From NCBI RefSeq assembly GCF_900115465.1, contig NZ_FOWN01000004.1:62001-126000 (forward strand): a stretch of 64,000 nucleotides of DNA, in the 5' to 3' direction. Shown here one piece after another: positions 1 to 9,963 of the stretch. Below the pieces are notes generated by a model, which searched no databases, had not been told where the DNA came from, and saw only the letters and a program-made list of their open reading frames with translations. Origin of the DNA: Halolactibacillus alkaliphilus. GTDB lineage: Bacteria > Bacillota > Bacilli > Bacillales > Amphibacillaceae. The translations under genes were made by a program, and so were the position numbers. Within the stretch, counting starts at the first letter, position 1. Each line of letters begins with the position of its first letter.

Positions 1-1
1 A

Positions 2-619
2 GACCCTTTCGAGCAGCTTCAGACCTTTATTAAACAAGGTGCTGAAATTATCCATATCGTTGATTTAGACGGAGCTAGAGACCCTAAAAAGCGTCAGTAC
101 CCTTTGATCAAATCATTAGTTGAGCGCTCCACTGTCCCTATTGAAGTGGGAGGAGGTATTCGTACAATGACAGAAGTAGAAGAGCTCATCGCTCTTGGGG
201 TTGATCGCATTGTGATTGGAACGGCAGCCATTGAAAATCCGGACTTCTTAAAAGAAGCACTCGCTAAATATAAAGCCCATATTGTCGTTGGTATTGATGC
301 GAAAAACGAACGAGTCGCTACTCATGGATGGGAAACACTATCAGATGTAGACTATATTTCTTTCGCAAAAGAAATGGTAGCACTTGGTGTAGAAACAATT
401 GTGTTTACCGATATATCTAAAGATGGCACGATGACTGGCCCGAGCTTAGAGCAGTTAGACAAATTAAATAAAGCTGTCAGTGCCACGGTTGTTGCGAGTG
501 GTGGCATTAGTAACATCAGTGATTTACAAGCGCTTAAAGCGATTAATATTAAAGAGGCGATTGTAGGTAAAGCTATTTACCAAGGTGCCATAGACCTTAC
601 TGAGGCGGTAAAACTATGA
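2..619 (+). CDS. hisA: HisA, phosphoribosyl-formimino-AICAR-phosphate isomerase (5' end outside window)
   Basis: HisA is a (beta/alpha)8-barrel isomerase that opens the ribose ring of ProFAR to give PRFAR in histidine synthesis. The reading frame is open from the first bases of the window, so the N-terminus, including the first catalytic aspartate, is missing; the TTG at 104 is internal, not a start. Visible barrel motifs are [38 protein letters not shown] (second catalytic Asp region) and VVASGGIS (phosphate binding). The stop overlaps the hisF start by 4 bp (ATGA), which indicates translational coupling. Identification is confident from motifs and the hisA-hisF-hisIE order. Confidence 0.95.
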   Translation, partial: DPFEQLQTFIKQGAEIIHIVDLDGARDPKKRQYPLIKSLVERSTVPIEVGGGIRTMTEVEELIALGVDRIVIGTAAIENPDFLKEALAKYKAHIVVGIDAKNERVATHGWETLSDVDYISFAKEMVALGVETIVFTDISKDGTMTGPSLEQLDKLNKAVSATVVASGGISNISDLQALKAINIKEAIVGKAIYQGAIDLTEAVKL

Positions 620-1374
620 TTGCTAAACGAATTATACCATGTCTCGATGTTAAAGATGGAAAAGTAGTTAAAGGGGTTAACTTTGTCGGTTTGCGTGAAT
701 TAGGTGATCCTGTCAACATGGCTAAACGCTACTCAGAACAAGGTGCAGATGAAATTGTCTTCCTTGATATATCAGCAACAAATGAAGCAAGACAAACCAT
801 TGTTGATATGGTAGAACGTACGGCTAAAAACATTCACGTTCCTTTTACCGTTGGTGGAGGCGTTAGATCGATTGAAGATGTTAATCGATTACTTCAAGCA
901 GGCGCTGATAAAGTCGGTATAAATTCAGCTGCTGTTCATTCACCAGACCTAGTAAAAGAAGCGAGTCATCGCTTTGGAAATCAATGTATCGTTGTAGCAA
1001 TTGATGCAAAGAAATTTGATGACGGTTGGCACGTCATGACACATGGTGGGCGTAAGGATGCTGGCATCGATGCCATTGAATGGGCAAAAAAGGTGGAATC
1101 TTTAGGAGCAGGAGAAATATTACTTACAAGTGTCGATGCTGATGGTGTAAAAACAGGTTTTGACATACCATTAACACAAGCCATTGTGGATGCGGTGAGA
1201 ATTCCTGTCATTGCGTCTGGTGGTGTTGGTCATCCGGACCACTTTACCGAAGTGTTTCAAAAGACGGATGTATCTGCAGGTTTAGCAGCTTCGATATTCC
1301 ATGAAGATACTTATACCGTTAAAGAAGTAAAAGATGCTTGTATCAAGAAGGGAGTGCTTGTGCGTGAAACCTGA
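616..1374 (+). CDS. hisF: HisF, imidazole glycerol-phosphate synthase cyclase subunit
   Basis: HisF pairs with the glutaminase HisH (not in the window) and converts PRFAR plus ammonia into imidazole glycerol phosphate and AICAR. The 252-aa length is normal. It opens with the family motif [19 protein letters not shown], carrying the first catalytic Asp, and has VVAIDAKK with the second, plus the half-barrel phosphate loops TVGGGVRS and VIASGGVG. The start overlaps the hisA stop (ATGA). The 3' end overlaps the probable hisIE start by 11 bp, so all three genes are tightly coupled in one operon. Confidence 0.97.
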   Translation: MIAKRIIPCLDVKDGKVVKGVNFVGLRELGDPVNMAKRYSEQGADEIVFLDISATNEARQTIVDMVERTAKNIHVPFTVGGGVRSIEDVNRLLQAGADKVGINSAAVHSPDLVKEASHRFGNQCIVVAIDAKKFDDGWHVMTHGGRKDAGIDAIEWAKKVESLGAGEILLTSVDADGVKTGFDIPLTQAIVDAVRIPVIASGGVGHPDHFTEVFQKTDVSAGLAASIFHEDTYTVKEVKDACIKKGVLVRET

Positions 1375-2017
1375 TTTTTCGAAAGGATTAATTCCAGCGG
1401 TTATTATTGATCATGAAACGAAAGATGTCTTAATGGTTGCTTATATGAGTGAGGCTTCTTACCAAAAAACGCTTGAAACAAATGAAACCGTCTTTTATTC
1501 CCGATCACGTCAAGAACTATGGCATAAAGGTAAAACATCAGGCAATACACAACGCGTTTTATCAATCACCCTAGATTGTGATCAAGATACCTTACTTATT
1601 GAAGTAGAAAAAAACGGGCCAGCTTGTCATACCGGACGAGAATCGTGCTTCTTTCATCACGTCAGAGAAAACCATTCAGATCAGTCAATTGACCCAAATA
1701 TTTTTAATACACTTATAGAAGAGATTAAAGAAAGAAAAATCGAACCTAAAGATGGCTCTTATACGAATTATTTATTTAATAAGGGTGTCGACAAAATAAG
1801 TAAGAAATTGATTGAAGAAGCTGGTGAGGTTATTATTGCTGCTAAAAATAAAGATAAAGAAGAATTGACTTTAGAAATCAGTGACCTTATTTATCACACC
1901 TTTGTCTTAATGGAAGATACGGGTGTTGAATTGAGTGATGTTAAGCGTGAATTAACGAGACGATTTGCCAAAAAGGGTAATAATAAAGGGGACCGTAAAG
2001 AAATTAAGGAATGGTAA
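1364..2017 (+). CDS. hisIE: HisIE, bifunctional phosphoribosyl-AMP cyclohydrolase / phosphoribosyl-ATP pyrophosphohydrolase
   Basis: This fusion catalyses steps two and three of histidine synthesis. The GTG at 1364 is the likely start because AAGAAGGGAG lies about 10 bases upstream; the reading frame is open further upstream but that part is inside hisF. HisI domain, about residues 1-110: [18 protein letters not shown] and the zinc-site region [12 protein letters not shown]. HisE domain, about 120-217: [20 protein letters not shown] and the MazG-like [12 protein letters not shown] helix. It is the last gene of the his operon, followed by a hairpin terminator shared with the convergent msrA. 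Confidence 0.95.
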   Translation: MKPDFSKGLIPAVIIDHETKDVLMVAYMSEASYQKTLETNETVFYSRSRQELWHKGKTSGNTQRVLSITLDCDQDTLLIEVEKNGPACHTGRESCFFHHVRENHSDQSIDPNIFNTLIEEIKERKIEPKDGSYTNYLFNKGVDKISKKLIEEAGEVIIAAKNKDKEELTLEISDLIYHTFVLMEDTGVELSDVKRELTRRFAKKGNNKGDRKEIKEW

Positions 2018-2063
2018 TACGTGCTTTAATTTCTAGTAAGGACATTATAAAAGGTCAACAGGC

Positions 2064-2094
2064 AAAAAGTGAAGGGCTTAGCCCTTCACTTTTT
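2064..2094. terminator. Bidirectional terminator between hisIE and msrA
   Basis: Perfect 14-bp inverted repeat (AAAAAGTGAAGGGC, loop TTA, GCCCTTCACTTTTT) with A and T runs at opposite ends, so it can stop transcription from both sides. The msrA stop codon lies inside the 3' arm. Confidence 0.9.
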
Positions 2095-2613
2095 CCAATG
2101 TGTTTGAATAAAAACGTCGCGTCCAGACTTTTCTCTATCTTTCTGATAATCTTCCGCATGCGTTTGATAATAATTTTGATGATAGTCTTCTGCTGGGTAA
2201 AAACGTGAGGCAGGTAAGATATCAGTCACGATTGGCGACTTAAACAACTGACTATTTATTAATTTAGCTTTCGCTTCTTCTGCTTGTTTTTTTTGTTCAT
2301 CATCATGATAAAAAACAGCTGTACGATATTGAGGACCTCGATCATGAAATTGTCCGCCAGCATCCGTTGGATCAATTTGAGGCCAGTATAAGTCTAGAAT
2401 GGTTTGATAATCTATTTTTTTTGGATCATAACTGATTTGTACCGCTTCATAGTGACCAGATTCACCAGATTTGACCGCTTCATAACTTGGATTGTCCATA
2501 TGCCCACCAGTATAACCTGAAACAACTTGGTAGACACCATCCCACGTATCAAATGGTTTGACCATGCACCAGAAGCAACCTCCAGCAAATGTAGCAAGTT
2601 TTATATTAGTCAT
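2086..2613 (-). CDS. msrA: MsrA, peptide methionine (S)-S-oxide reductase
   Basis: MsrA repairs oxidised methionine in proteins using thioredoxin. At 175 aa it is a single-domain MsrA without a fused MsrB. The active-site motif GGCFWC, with the nucleophilic cysteine, is near the N-terminus, followed by the family signatures VVSGYTGGHMDNPSYE and SGHYEAVQI and the DPTDAGGQFHDRGPQYR segment. The gene lies 30 bp downstream of gltC on the same strand and may be co-transcribed with it. The start ATG is preceded by GAAGGGAG. Confidence 0.95.
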   Translation of the reverse strand: MTNIKLATFAGGCFWCMVKPFDTWDGVYQVVSGYTGGHMDNPSYEAVKSGESGHYEAVQISYDPKKIDYQTILDLYWPQIDPTDAGGQFHDRGPQYRTAVFYHDDEQKKQAEEAKAKLINSQLFKSPIVTDILPASRFYPAEDYHQNYYQTHAEDYQKDREKSGRDVFIQTHWKK

Positions 2614-2643
2614 TCTATATCTCCCTTCGTCATAGACGGCGAA

Positions 2644-3543
2644 TCACTGTTCCGCATCTTCTTTAAATTGATTTAAAACAAAATGATAAAATACTTTCTC
2701 CGATGGTGCGAGTTCCCGGTGTTTAGGTGTAATCATCCCCACACTTCTTTTTAAATCCGGACTACTTATTGGTATCGTCACCGTAAAATGTGACGCTTGT
2801 TCGTGAATAGCGCTCTCAGGTAAGATTGTTAAGCCAATACCTGCTGCGACCATACCTTTAATTGCATCCATATCTTCACCTTCTGTTGTTACATGCGGGT
2901 CAAACCCTACAGATTGACAGGCATCAACGACAAGTTTTTCAAAAATATAACCCTTAGGAAATAACACAAACTCATCTTCTTTTAACTCCGTCAAATAAAC
3001 ACTCTTTCGATTGGCCAGGCGATGACTCTTAGGCGCCAACAAATACATTTGTTCATAAAACAAAATATCGCCATTTATTTGGGGGTCATCTGTCACCACG
3101 GGTCCTAAAAAAGCGATGTCTAGTTCGCGAGCCTTAATGGCTTCAATGAGAAAATTATAAGCACCTTGGCGTAATTGAAAATGGATTTGAGGATACTGCG
3201 CTTTAAATTCCGCTAATAAATGCGGCAACATTGTACTAGCCAAGCTCGTCGGAAAACCAATTTTAATTGACCCGCGCTCAGGATCAATATATTCATCCAT
3301 CTGTTTTTTGGCAAAATCAATGGCTTTCATCGCTTCTTTGGCATGCGCGAGGAAGATCTTACCTATTGGTAGTAGCTTCACATTTCGACCTTCTCGTTCA
3401 AACAGTTGCACACCTAACTCATTTTCTAAATTAGCAATTTGACGACTTATCGCAGATTGTGCGACATGTAGATGGAGTGCTGCTTCTGATACGTGTTCAC
3501 GTTCAGCCACTTCAATAAAATACTTCAATTGTCTAAATTCCAT
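2644..3543 (-). CDS. gltC: GltC-type LysR regulator of glutamate synthase
   Basis: LysR-family activator of 299 aa. The N-terminal winged helix (about 1-60) has HLHVAQSAISRQIANLE and FEREGRNVKL, very close to Bacillus GltC, followed by a periplasmic-binding-like effector domain to the C-terminus. The gene is divergent from gltB-gltD with a LysR-type dyad in between, the classic GltC arrangement. In Bacillus subtilis GltC activates gltAB, with 2-oxoglutarate and glutamate acting in opposite ways. The same role here is inferred from sequence and context. Confidence 0.93.
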   Translation of the reverse strand: MEFRQLKYFIEVAEREHVSEAALHLHVAQSAISRQIANLENELGVQLFEREGRNVKLLPIGKIFLAHAKEAMKAIDFAKKQMDEYIDPERGSIKIGFPTSLASTMLPHLLAEFKAQYPQIHFQLRQGAYNFLIEAIKARELDIAFLGPVVTDDPQINGDILFYEQMYLLAPKSHRLANRKSVYLTELKEDEFVLFPKGYIFEKLVVDACQSVGFDPHVTTEGEDMDAIKGMVAAGIGLTILPESAIHEQASHFTVTIPISSPDLKRSVGMITPKHRELAPSEKVFYHFVLNQFKEDAEQ

Positions 3544-3736
3544 TTGTTATCCCCCATTTTTAAAAAAAGTGTTATGAAGATATTGGTTAAATTGGTGATA
3601 TTTTATTTGAACAACCGATTAATCCATCTCGATTTGAGATAATAGTGATGGTTTATATATATTGTATATATAAATCAACCGCATTACAATAGATTCAAAT
3701 AAAAAAATATAAAAAAGCACGAGGGGGACAAAAAAG
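3544..3736. promoter_or_regulatory. Divergent gltC/gltB control region with GltC-type dyad
   Basis: At 3626-3640 there is a perfect dyad ATCTC-N5-GAGAT, a T-N11-A LysR-type site. TTGAGA at 3634-3639 and TATATT at 3658-3663 (18-bp spacer) are a possible gltB promoter overlapping that dyad. A second inverted repeat (TTTATATATA, loop TTG, TATATATAAA) lies at 3652-3674 and may only be promoter-type AT sequence. The gltB ribosome-binding site is the GAGGGGG run just before 3737. Confidence 0.65.
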
Positions 3737-6700
3737 ATGCGATTTAATGAAAAAACACCTGCACGTGGCATGTACCAACCCGAATATGAACGTGATAATT
3801 GTGGGATTGGCTTATATGCGAATATTGATGGAAAAATGAGCCATGCGATTGTTAAGAACGGACTAGAAATGCTGACAAAACTTGATCACCGGGGAGGACA
3901 AGGAAGTGATCCTAATACGGGAGATGGTTCAGGGTTAATGATTCAAATTCCCGATCGTTATTTTAGAAAAGTCTTACCTGCAATTGATTTTCCAGACCCG
4001 GGAGATTATGCGGTCGGTATGTTCTTCTTTCAAAAAAACGATCCAAATTTTTCTGCTTATAAAAGTCAGATTAATCAGATAATTGAAAGAGAACATGAAA
4101 CGTTATTAACATGGCGACGTGTACCCACAAACGAAGCGCGTATTGGTCTACTCGCAAAAGAATCCGCTCCACTCGTGTATCAAGTATTTGTTAAAAGAAG
4201 AAATAGTGCATCAGGTTTATCATTTGAGCGTGTGCTTTATCGGATGAGAAAGCAGATGGAACGTCTAGCAAAAGAAAACAATGAAGCTTTTTATATCCCA
4301 AGTTTTTCAAGCCAAACCATCGTTTATAAAGGACTTTTAACATCCGATCAAGTCGATCAATTTTATATTGATTTAAAAGATGAAGATGTTGTATCGCATT
4401 TTAGTCTCGTTCACTCTAGATTTAGTACAAACACATTTCCATCCTGGGAAAGGGCGCACCCTAACCGTTACTTGATTCACAACGGTGAAATAAATACTTT
4501 ACGTGGCAATATCAATAAAATGAAAGCGCGTGAACGCAATTTAACGACCGATGTATTTGGTGAGGACTTTGAAACAATTTTACCCATTTTAAACGAAGAC
4601 GGCAGTGACTCTTCCGTACTCGATAATGCTCTAGAGTTTCTTATTCTTTCTGGGAAATCACCTCAAGAAGCAGCGATGATGTTAATACCTGAACCTTATG
4701 AGCACGTTGAAACGATGCCAGAAGCTAAGCGGGCCTTTTATCGTTATATGAGTGCTGTTTCAGAAGAATGGGACGGACCGACATCGATGACCTTTACGAC
4801 TGGTAAACAATTAGGAGCCATTTTAGATCGTAATGGACTGCGGCCCGCACGTTATGTCATTACAAAATCAAATGACATCATTTACTCGTCAGAAGTTGGT
4901 GTATTGCCAATCAATGAAGAAGACATTGTTTTAAAAAACCGCCTAAAGCCAGGTGAGATGTTGTTCATTGATTTTGATGCGAAACGCATCATTCCGGACG
5001 AGGAAATCAAGCAAACGGTTGTTTCGGCACACGACTATAAAGCGTGGCTTGATGACGAGACGCTTCACTTGAAAAAGCCTACGACACTAACTGTAAAAAA
5101 ACGTCCACAACTCATCAAACGTCAACGCGCATTTGGTTATACGCACGAAGTCATTGAAAATTATCTCATCATGCTGCAGGAACAAAAGAAAGACCCGATC
5201 GGTGCTATGGGGATTGATACACCTCTAGCCGTATTATCAAACAAACAACAATCACTTTTTCATTACTTTAAGCAAACATTTGCTCAAGTAACAAATCCAC
5301 CCATCGATGCGTACCGGGAGCGGCATGTTATTTCTACAAAGGTTTGGCTTGGTCGTGAGGGTGATTACTTAACAGCTCAACGCGAAAATGTCCATCGGAT
5401 TGAAATGCCGCACCCGATTTTAACAGCTGAACAACTTGATGAACTGATGACGCTTGGTGGGGAGTTTAAAAGTGGGCAGTTATCAACAACGACGACCCAT
5501 TCATTAGAAAGTGCGCTCACCTCACTCCACGAAAAAGCTGAAGCCTTGATATCTGAAGGACATTCATTACTGGTATTATCGGATGAAAAGATCGACCAAC
5601 ATCACTACGCGATTCCAACTTTACTGGCAACGTCTAGTTTACATCAATACTTGATCCGCCGTGGTATAAGGTCAAAAGTAAGTCTTATCATTGTCTCTGG
5701 TGAAGTAAAAGAAGTACATCACTTCGCATGTTTACTCGGTTACGGGGCAGACGCGATTATGCCTTATCTCGTTTACGAAACGTATCAACAGTTAATCGAA
5801 GAGGGTAAACTAAACCAAGCACTGAGTGATACGATTTATACGTATATCGATACAATAGTGGACGGTGTTGTAAAAGTCATGTCTAAGATGGGCATCTCAA
5901 CTTTTAGAAGTTACCAGGGGGCTCAGATATTTGAAGCTGTCGGTATTAGTAAAGAAGTCACAAAACAGCACTTTACCGGGACAACGTCCGTATTAGATGG
6001 GATCACACTTGACGTTATTGAAAAAGAAGCACGCATGTTTCACGATACTGGATACCATAACGACGACAAACGCTTACCTGAGGGCAGTGAGTTTCAGTGG
6101 CGACACGAGGGTGAAAGTCATGCATATAACCCAACGACCCTCACTCAATTACAATGGGCCGCTCGACGGGGTGACTACCAACTATTTAAACGCTATACAG
6201 AACAAATGGAAACGCAACATATTGGCTTTTTGCGACACTTATTAGATTTTAATGAAACTGATGCAATTGATATACAAGACGTAGAACCTGTTGAAGCTAT
6301 CGTTAAGCGCTTTAAAACTGGCGCGATGAGTTATGGTTCAATCAGTCGGGAAGCACATGAGACATTAGCTATAGCGATGAATCGTCTCGGGGGCAAGAGT
6401 AATAGTGGTGAAGGTGGAGAAGAAAAAGACCGCTTTATTCAAACCGATCCGTTGATAAATAAAATGAGTGCGATTAAACAAGTAGCCTCAGCCCGCTTTG
6501 GTGTGGATAGTGATTACCTTGTACATGCGAATGAACTACAAATTAAAATGGCACAAGGCGCTAAGCCAGGTGAGGGCGGCCAGCTACCAGGTGATAAAGT
6601 ATACCCTTGGATTGCAAACACACGTCGTTCAACACCAGGTGTAGACTTAATTTCACCCCCACCGCACCACGATATCTATTCCATTGAAGATTTAGCGCAA

Positions 6701-8278
6701 CTTATTTTTGATTTAAAAAATGCTAACCCTAAGGCTCGTATCAGTGTCAAACTTGCCGCAAAGTCAGGTGTTGGTACGATTAGTGCTGGTGTTGCTAAAG
6801 GTAAAGCAGATGTTATTAGTATCGTTGGCTATGACGGTGGAACGGGGGCTTCACCAAAAACAAGTATTAAACACACGGGACTTCCATTAGAGATAGGTTT
6901 AACTGAGGCCCATCAAACATTGATATTAAACGGGTTAAGACAGCGGGTCGTTCTGGAAACGGATGGTAAATTATTAACTGGAAAAGATGTCATTATGACG
7001 GCTATTCTAGGTGCTGAAGAATTCGGTTTTGCTACAGCGCCTCTGGTTATTCTAGGCTGTGTTATGATGCGTGTTTGTCACTTAGATACGTGCCCAGTCG
7101 GTGTCGCAACACAAAACCCTGCTTTACGTGAACGTTTTACGGGTAAACCAGAAGATATTGAAAACTTTATGAGATTTATCGCTGAGGAAATGCGTGAGAT
7201 CATGGCTACGCTCGGTGTGAGAACAGTCGATGAGTTGGTGGGTCAGACGCACTTACTAAAAATTCATGAGCGTAAATCAAAACACTGGAAAGCTAAGTAT
7301 TTAGATTTATCTCGTTTACTGTATAAACCGGATAATGCATTTAAATTACAAAAAGAAGTTCAAGCACACAAACTTGATGAAACAATCGATCAAGCCATTC
7401 TTTATCCTTACTTTAAAGATGCTATTAAAACAAAACAACCGCACACGTTAAAGTTGCATGTCACAAACATTGACCGTGCCACTGGCACAACACTAGGTTA
7501 TCACATCACAAGAGCACACGGAGAACACGGGTTACCGGAGGATACAATTAACGTTGAATTATTAGGTTCATCTGGACAAAGTATGGCTGCTTTTATTCCG
7601 AAAGGAATGAAAGTTCACTTAACTGGCGATACGAATGATTATGCTGGAAAAGGATTATCGGGTGGGAAATTAATTATTTCCGCAAGTCGTGCGATTAAAG
7701 AAAGAGCGGATGAAGCGATTATAGCAGGTAATGTTTGTTTTATCGGTGCGACAAGTGGTGAGGGCTATGTAAACGGACTGGCAGGTGAACGTTTTGCGGT
7801 TAGAAATAGTGGCGCGACGTTGATCGTTGAAGGTGTAGGTGATAATGGTTGTGAATATATGACGGCAGGACACGTTACAATTATCGGAACAATTGGTAAG
7901 AACTTTGCTGCTGGCATGTCGGGAGGCGAAGCTTATCTATACACCAAAGACACTTCCTCAACTTTGGCACATATTAACCAGGAATTAGTGGAAATAAATA
8001 CAACACTTACTGCTTTCCAGCTTAAACGAATAAAAGAACAGATTAAGCGGCATGTCAACTATACGGCGTCAGTTAAAGGACAAACGATTCTCGATAACTG
8101 GGACGAAGAGAAACATCGATTTATTTCAGTCATTCCTCGTCGTTATCAGATGGTCACAAGTAAAATTCAACAATATATTACACATGGTCTAACAACTGAT
8201 GAAGCCACTTTAAAAGCATTTAACGATATTAAATTGAATCAGCCAAACAAAGAAAAAGCATCACTTAAAGTGAAATAA
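3737..8278 (+). CDS. gltB: Glutamate synthase (NADPH) large subunit
   Basis: GltB (called GltA in Bacillus) transfers the amide of glutamine to 2-oxoglutarate, making two glutamates. The 1513-aa length is normal. After a 21-residue propeptide the N-terminal nucleophile is Cys22 (RDNCGIGL), starting the class II glutaminase domain with NGEINTLRGN and NRNGLRPARY. The central and FMN-binding synthase domain (about 830-1200) has GEGGEEKDR, GAKPGEGGQLPG and YDGGTGASP. The [3Fe-4S] cysteines are Cys1108, Cys1114 and Cys1119. The C-terminal beta-helix carries the usual G-rich repeats. It forms an operon with gltD 16 bp downstream. Confidence 0.97.
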   Translation: MRFNEKTPARGMYQPEYERDNCGIGLYANIDGKMSHAIVKNGLEMLTKLDHRGGQGSDPNTGDGSGLMIQIPDRYFRKVLPAIDFPDPGDYAVGMFFFQKNDPNFSAYKSQINQIIEREHETLLTWRRVPTNEARIGLLAKESAPLVYQVFVKRRNSASGLSFERVLYRMRKQMERLAKENNEAFYIPSFSSQTIVYKGLLTSDQVDQFYIDLKDEDVVSHFSLVHSRFSTNTFPSWERAHPNRYLIHNGEINTLRGNINKMKARERNLTTDVFGEDFETILPILNEDGSDSSVLDNALEFLILSGKSPQEAAMMLIPEPYEHVETMPEAKRAFYRYMSAVSEEWDGPTSMTFTTGKQLGAILDRNGLRPARYVITKSNDIIYSSEVGVLPINEEDIVLKNRLKPGEMLFIDFDAKRIIPDEEIKQTVVSAHDYKAWLDDETLHLKKPTTLTVKKRPQLIKRQRAFGYTHEVIENYLIMLQEQKKDPIGAMGIDTPLAVLSNKQQSLFHYFKQTFAQVTNPPIDAYRERHVISTKVWLGREGDYLTAQRENVHRIEMPHPILTAEQLDELMTLGGEFKSGQLSTTTTHSLESALTSLHEKAEALISEGHSLLVLSDEKIDQHHYAIPTLLATSSLHQYLIRRGIRSKVSLIIVSGEVKEVHHFACLLGYGADAIMPYLVYETYQQLIEEGKLNQALSDTIYTYIDTIVDGVVKVMSKMGISTFRSYQGAQIFEAVGISKEVTKQHFTGTTSVLDGITLDVIEKEARMFHDTGYHNDDKRLPEGSEFQWRHEGESHAYNPTTLTQLQWAARRGDYQLFKRYTEQMETQHIGFLRHLLDFNETDAIDIQDVEPVEAIVKRFKTGAMSYGSISREAHETLAIAMNRLGGKSNSGEGGEEKDRFIQTDPLINKMSAIKQVASARFGVDSDYLVHANELQIKMAQGAKPGEGGQLPGDKVYPWIANTRRSTPGVDLISPPPHHDIYSIEDLAQLIFDLKNANPKARISVKLAAKSGVGTISAGVAKGKADVISIVGYDGGTGASPKTSIKHTGLPLEIGLTEAHQTLILNGLRQRVVLETDGKLLTGKDVIMTAILGAEEFGFATAPLVILGCVMMRVCHLDTCPVGVATQNPALRERFTGKPEDIENFMRFIAEEMREIMATLGVRTVDELVGQTHLLKIHERKSKHWKAKYLDLSRLLYKPDNAFKLQKEVQAHKLDETIDQAILYPYFKDAIKTKQPHTLKLHVTNIDRATGTTLGYHITRAHGEHGLPEDTINVELLGSSGQSMAAFIPKGMKVHLTGDTNDYAGKGLSGGKLIISASRAIKERADEAIIAGNVCFIGATSGEGYVNGLAGERFAVRNSGATLIVEGVGDNGCEYMTAGHVTIIGTIGKNFAAGMSGGEAYLYTKDTSSTLAHINQELVEINTTLTAFQLKRIKEQIKRHVNYTASVKGQTILDNWDEEKHRFISVIPRRYQMVTSKIQQYITHGLTTDEATLKAFNDIKLNQPNKEKASLKVK

Positions 8279-8294
8279 GAAAGGAGCTTCAACA

Positions 8295-9770
8295 ATGGGG
8301 AAACCAACCGGATTTATCGACTATAAAAGAGAAGAAGCAAAAGAGCGAGATCATTTGACGCGGATAAATGACTGGGGTGAATATCAAGGGCGTCTGACTG
8401 ATGAACAACTAAAGACAGAAGGTGCACGTTGCATGAATTGTTCGATTCCATTTTGTCACACGGGAATTGACATTAACAATCAAGTGTCTGGTTGTCCTCT
8501 AAACAACTTGATTCCAGAGTGGAATGATTTAGTTTATAAAGAACGATTCGAAGAAGCACTCGACAGATTACTTATGACAAATAACTTCCCTGAATTTACT
8601 GGGCGTGTATGTCCGGCCCCATGTGAAGGTGCCTGTACAGCGAGTATTCATGATGATGCTGTAGGTATTAAAAGTATCGAACGTGCGATTATTGATCGTG
8701 GTTTTGAAGAAGGGTACATTAAGGCACGGATTCCAAAGCAGCGGACTGGAAAAAAAGTCGCCATTATTGGCTCTGGTCCGAGTGGTTTAAGTGCAGCGGA
8801 TGAACTAAATCAGCAAGGTCACTCTGTCACTATTTTCGAAAAAGCGAATCGCCCTGGTGGATTGCTGATGTATGGCATTCCAACGATGAAACTAGATAAA
8901 GACATCGTCTCAAGACGGATTGACCTGCTAAAAGAAGAAGGTATTAAATTCAGACTCAATACAGAAGTAGGTCAAGATGTGTTGCCAGAAGATTTAAAAA
9001 GGGATTTTGACAGCATTATTGTCTGTACAGGTGCCGAATCACCAAGAGATTTGAACATTCAAGGACGCAAACTGAAAGGCATTCATTTTGCGATGGACTA
9101 TTTAACAGAGCAAACGCAAAGCTACTTAGATGGCTCTGATGCCACACTCACCGCAAAAGGGAAAAATGTCGTTGTGATTGGTGGTGGCGATACTGGCGCT
9201 GACTGTGTCGCCACAGCGATTCGTCAAGGCGCCAAAAATGTGCGACAACTGGCAATCACGCCTGCTTTCCCTAAGTCCCGCGCAACGGGGAATGATTGGC
9301 CAAGTTACCCAAATGTTTTCCGAGAAGACTATGCCCACAAAGAAGCGAAAATCATTTTTAATCGTGAGATAAGAGAGTTTTTAACTGAAACACACGCCTT
9401 TATTGATAATGGAGAAGGACATGTTCAAGCGCTGTTCACACGTAAAATTGAAGAAATATCAACGAAAGAAGGTGTCTTGTATGAAAAAGTTCACCGTGGT
9501 GATGATGTGATTCCTGCGGACTTAGTCATTTTAGCTATTGGCTTTGTTGGCCCAACGACATCGTTATTAGAAAGATTTGGTGTGACCGTTCAAAATAATC
9601 GGATACAAGCTGATTATAAAGATTTTCGAACCAATGTAAAAGACGTCTTTGCTGCGGGTGATGCAAGACGTGGTCCATCGCTAATCGTATGGGCAATACA
9701 AGAGGGAAGAGAAGTTGCAAAAGCAGTTCATCATTACTTACAAACTAAAAAAGAAACTCAATACGCTTAA
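8295..9770 (+). CDS. gltD: Glutamate synthase (NADPH) small subunit
   Basis: GltD passes electrons from NADPH through FAD and two [4Fe-4S] clusters to GltB. The 491-aa protein has an N-terminal cluster region with CMNCSIPFCH and RVCPAPCEGACT (about residues 45-115), an FAD Rossmann motif GSGPSGLSAADEL (about 158), an NADPH motif GGGDTGADC (about 297) and a final FAD motif AAGDARRGPSLIVWAI. It has a strong AAGGAG ribosome-binding site and ends in a good terminator, closing the gltBD operon. Confidence 0.97.
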   Translation: MGKPTGFIDYKREEAKERDHLTRINDWGEYQGRLTDEQLKTEGARCMNCSIPFCHTGIDINNQVSGCPLNNLIPEWNDLVYKERFEEALDRLLMTNNFPEFTGRVCPAPCEGACTASIHDDAVGIKSIERAIIDRGFEEGYIKARIPKQRTGKKVAIIGSGPSGLSAADELNQQGHSVTIFEKANRPGGLLMYGIPTMKLDKDIVSRRIDLLKEEGIKFRLNTEVGQDVLPEDLKRDFDSIIVCTGAESPRDLNIQGRKLKGIHFAMDYLTEQTQSYLDGSDATLTAKGKNVVVIGGGDTGADCVATAIRQGAKNVRQLAITPAFPKSRATGNDWPSYPNVFREDYAHKEAKIIFNREIREFLTETHAFIDNGEGHVQALFTRKIEEISTKEGVLYEKVHRGDDVIPADLVILAIGFVGPTTSLLERFGVTVQNNRIQADYKDFRTNVKDVFAAGDARRGPSLIVWAIQEGREVAKAVHHYLQTKKETQYA

Positions 9771-9777
9771 GTTTAAA

Positions 9778-9820
9778 GAAGTTATCATCTGATTACACAG
9801 GATGATAATTTCTTTTTTTT
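9778..9820 (+). terminator. gltBD terminator
   Basis: 12-bp stem with one G-T pair (9778-9789 with 9801-9812) followed by a run of T to 9820. Confidence 0.9.
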
Positions 9821-9829
9821 AACTGAATA

Positions 9830-9848
9830 CAACTCATTTTATGAGTTG
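9830..9848. repeat. Short perfect inverted repeat downstream of gltD
   Basis: CAACTCAT, TTT, ATGAGTTG: an 8-bp palindrome between the gltBD terminator and the ilvE promoter. No T-run follows. Its role is unknown. Confidence 0.4.
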
Positions 9849-9866
9849 CTATTAATATCAGATGCG

Positions 9867-9924
9867 TATGTTTTGAAAATTCATAAATTATCTATTGTTT
9901 TTTTAAAGTGATTAGGTCTACAAT
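9867..9924 (+). promoter_or_regulatory. ilvE promoter with CodY-like box
   Basis: TTGTTT (9895-9900), an 18-bp spacer and TACAAT (9919-9924) are a plausible SigA promoter. Just upstream, 9867-9881 matches the CodY consensus AATTTTCWGAAAATT at 12 of 15 positions by hand alignment. CodY control of branched-chain amino acid genes is established in Bacillus; here it is a prediction. Confidence 0.45.
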
Positions 9925-9963
9925 AGTAACAGACAAAATAATCAAAACATAAGGGAGTCTAGT

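Noticed and set aside
104-104. TTG as hisA start
   Set aside because: The upstream frame encodes HIVDLDGA and other conserved HisA residues to the window edge.
2011-2208. 65-aa frame after hisIE
   Set aside because: Covers the terminator and the antisense strand of msrA; hydrophobic run is an artefact of the opposite strand.
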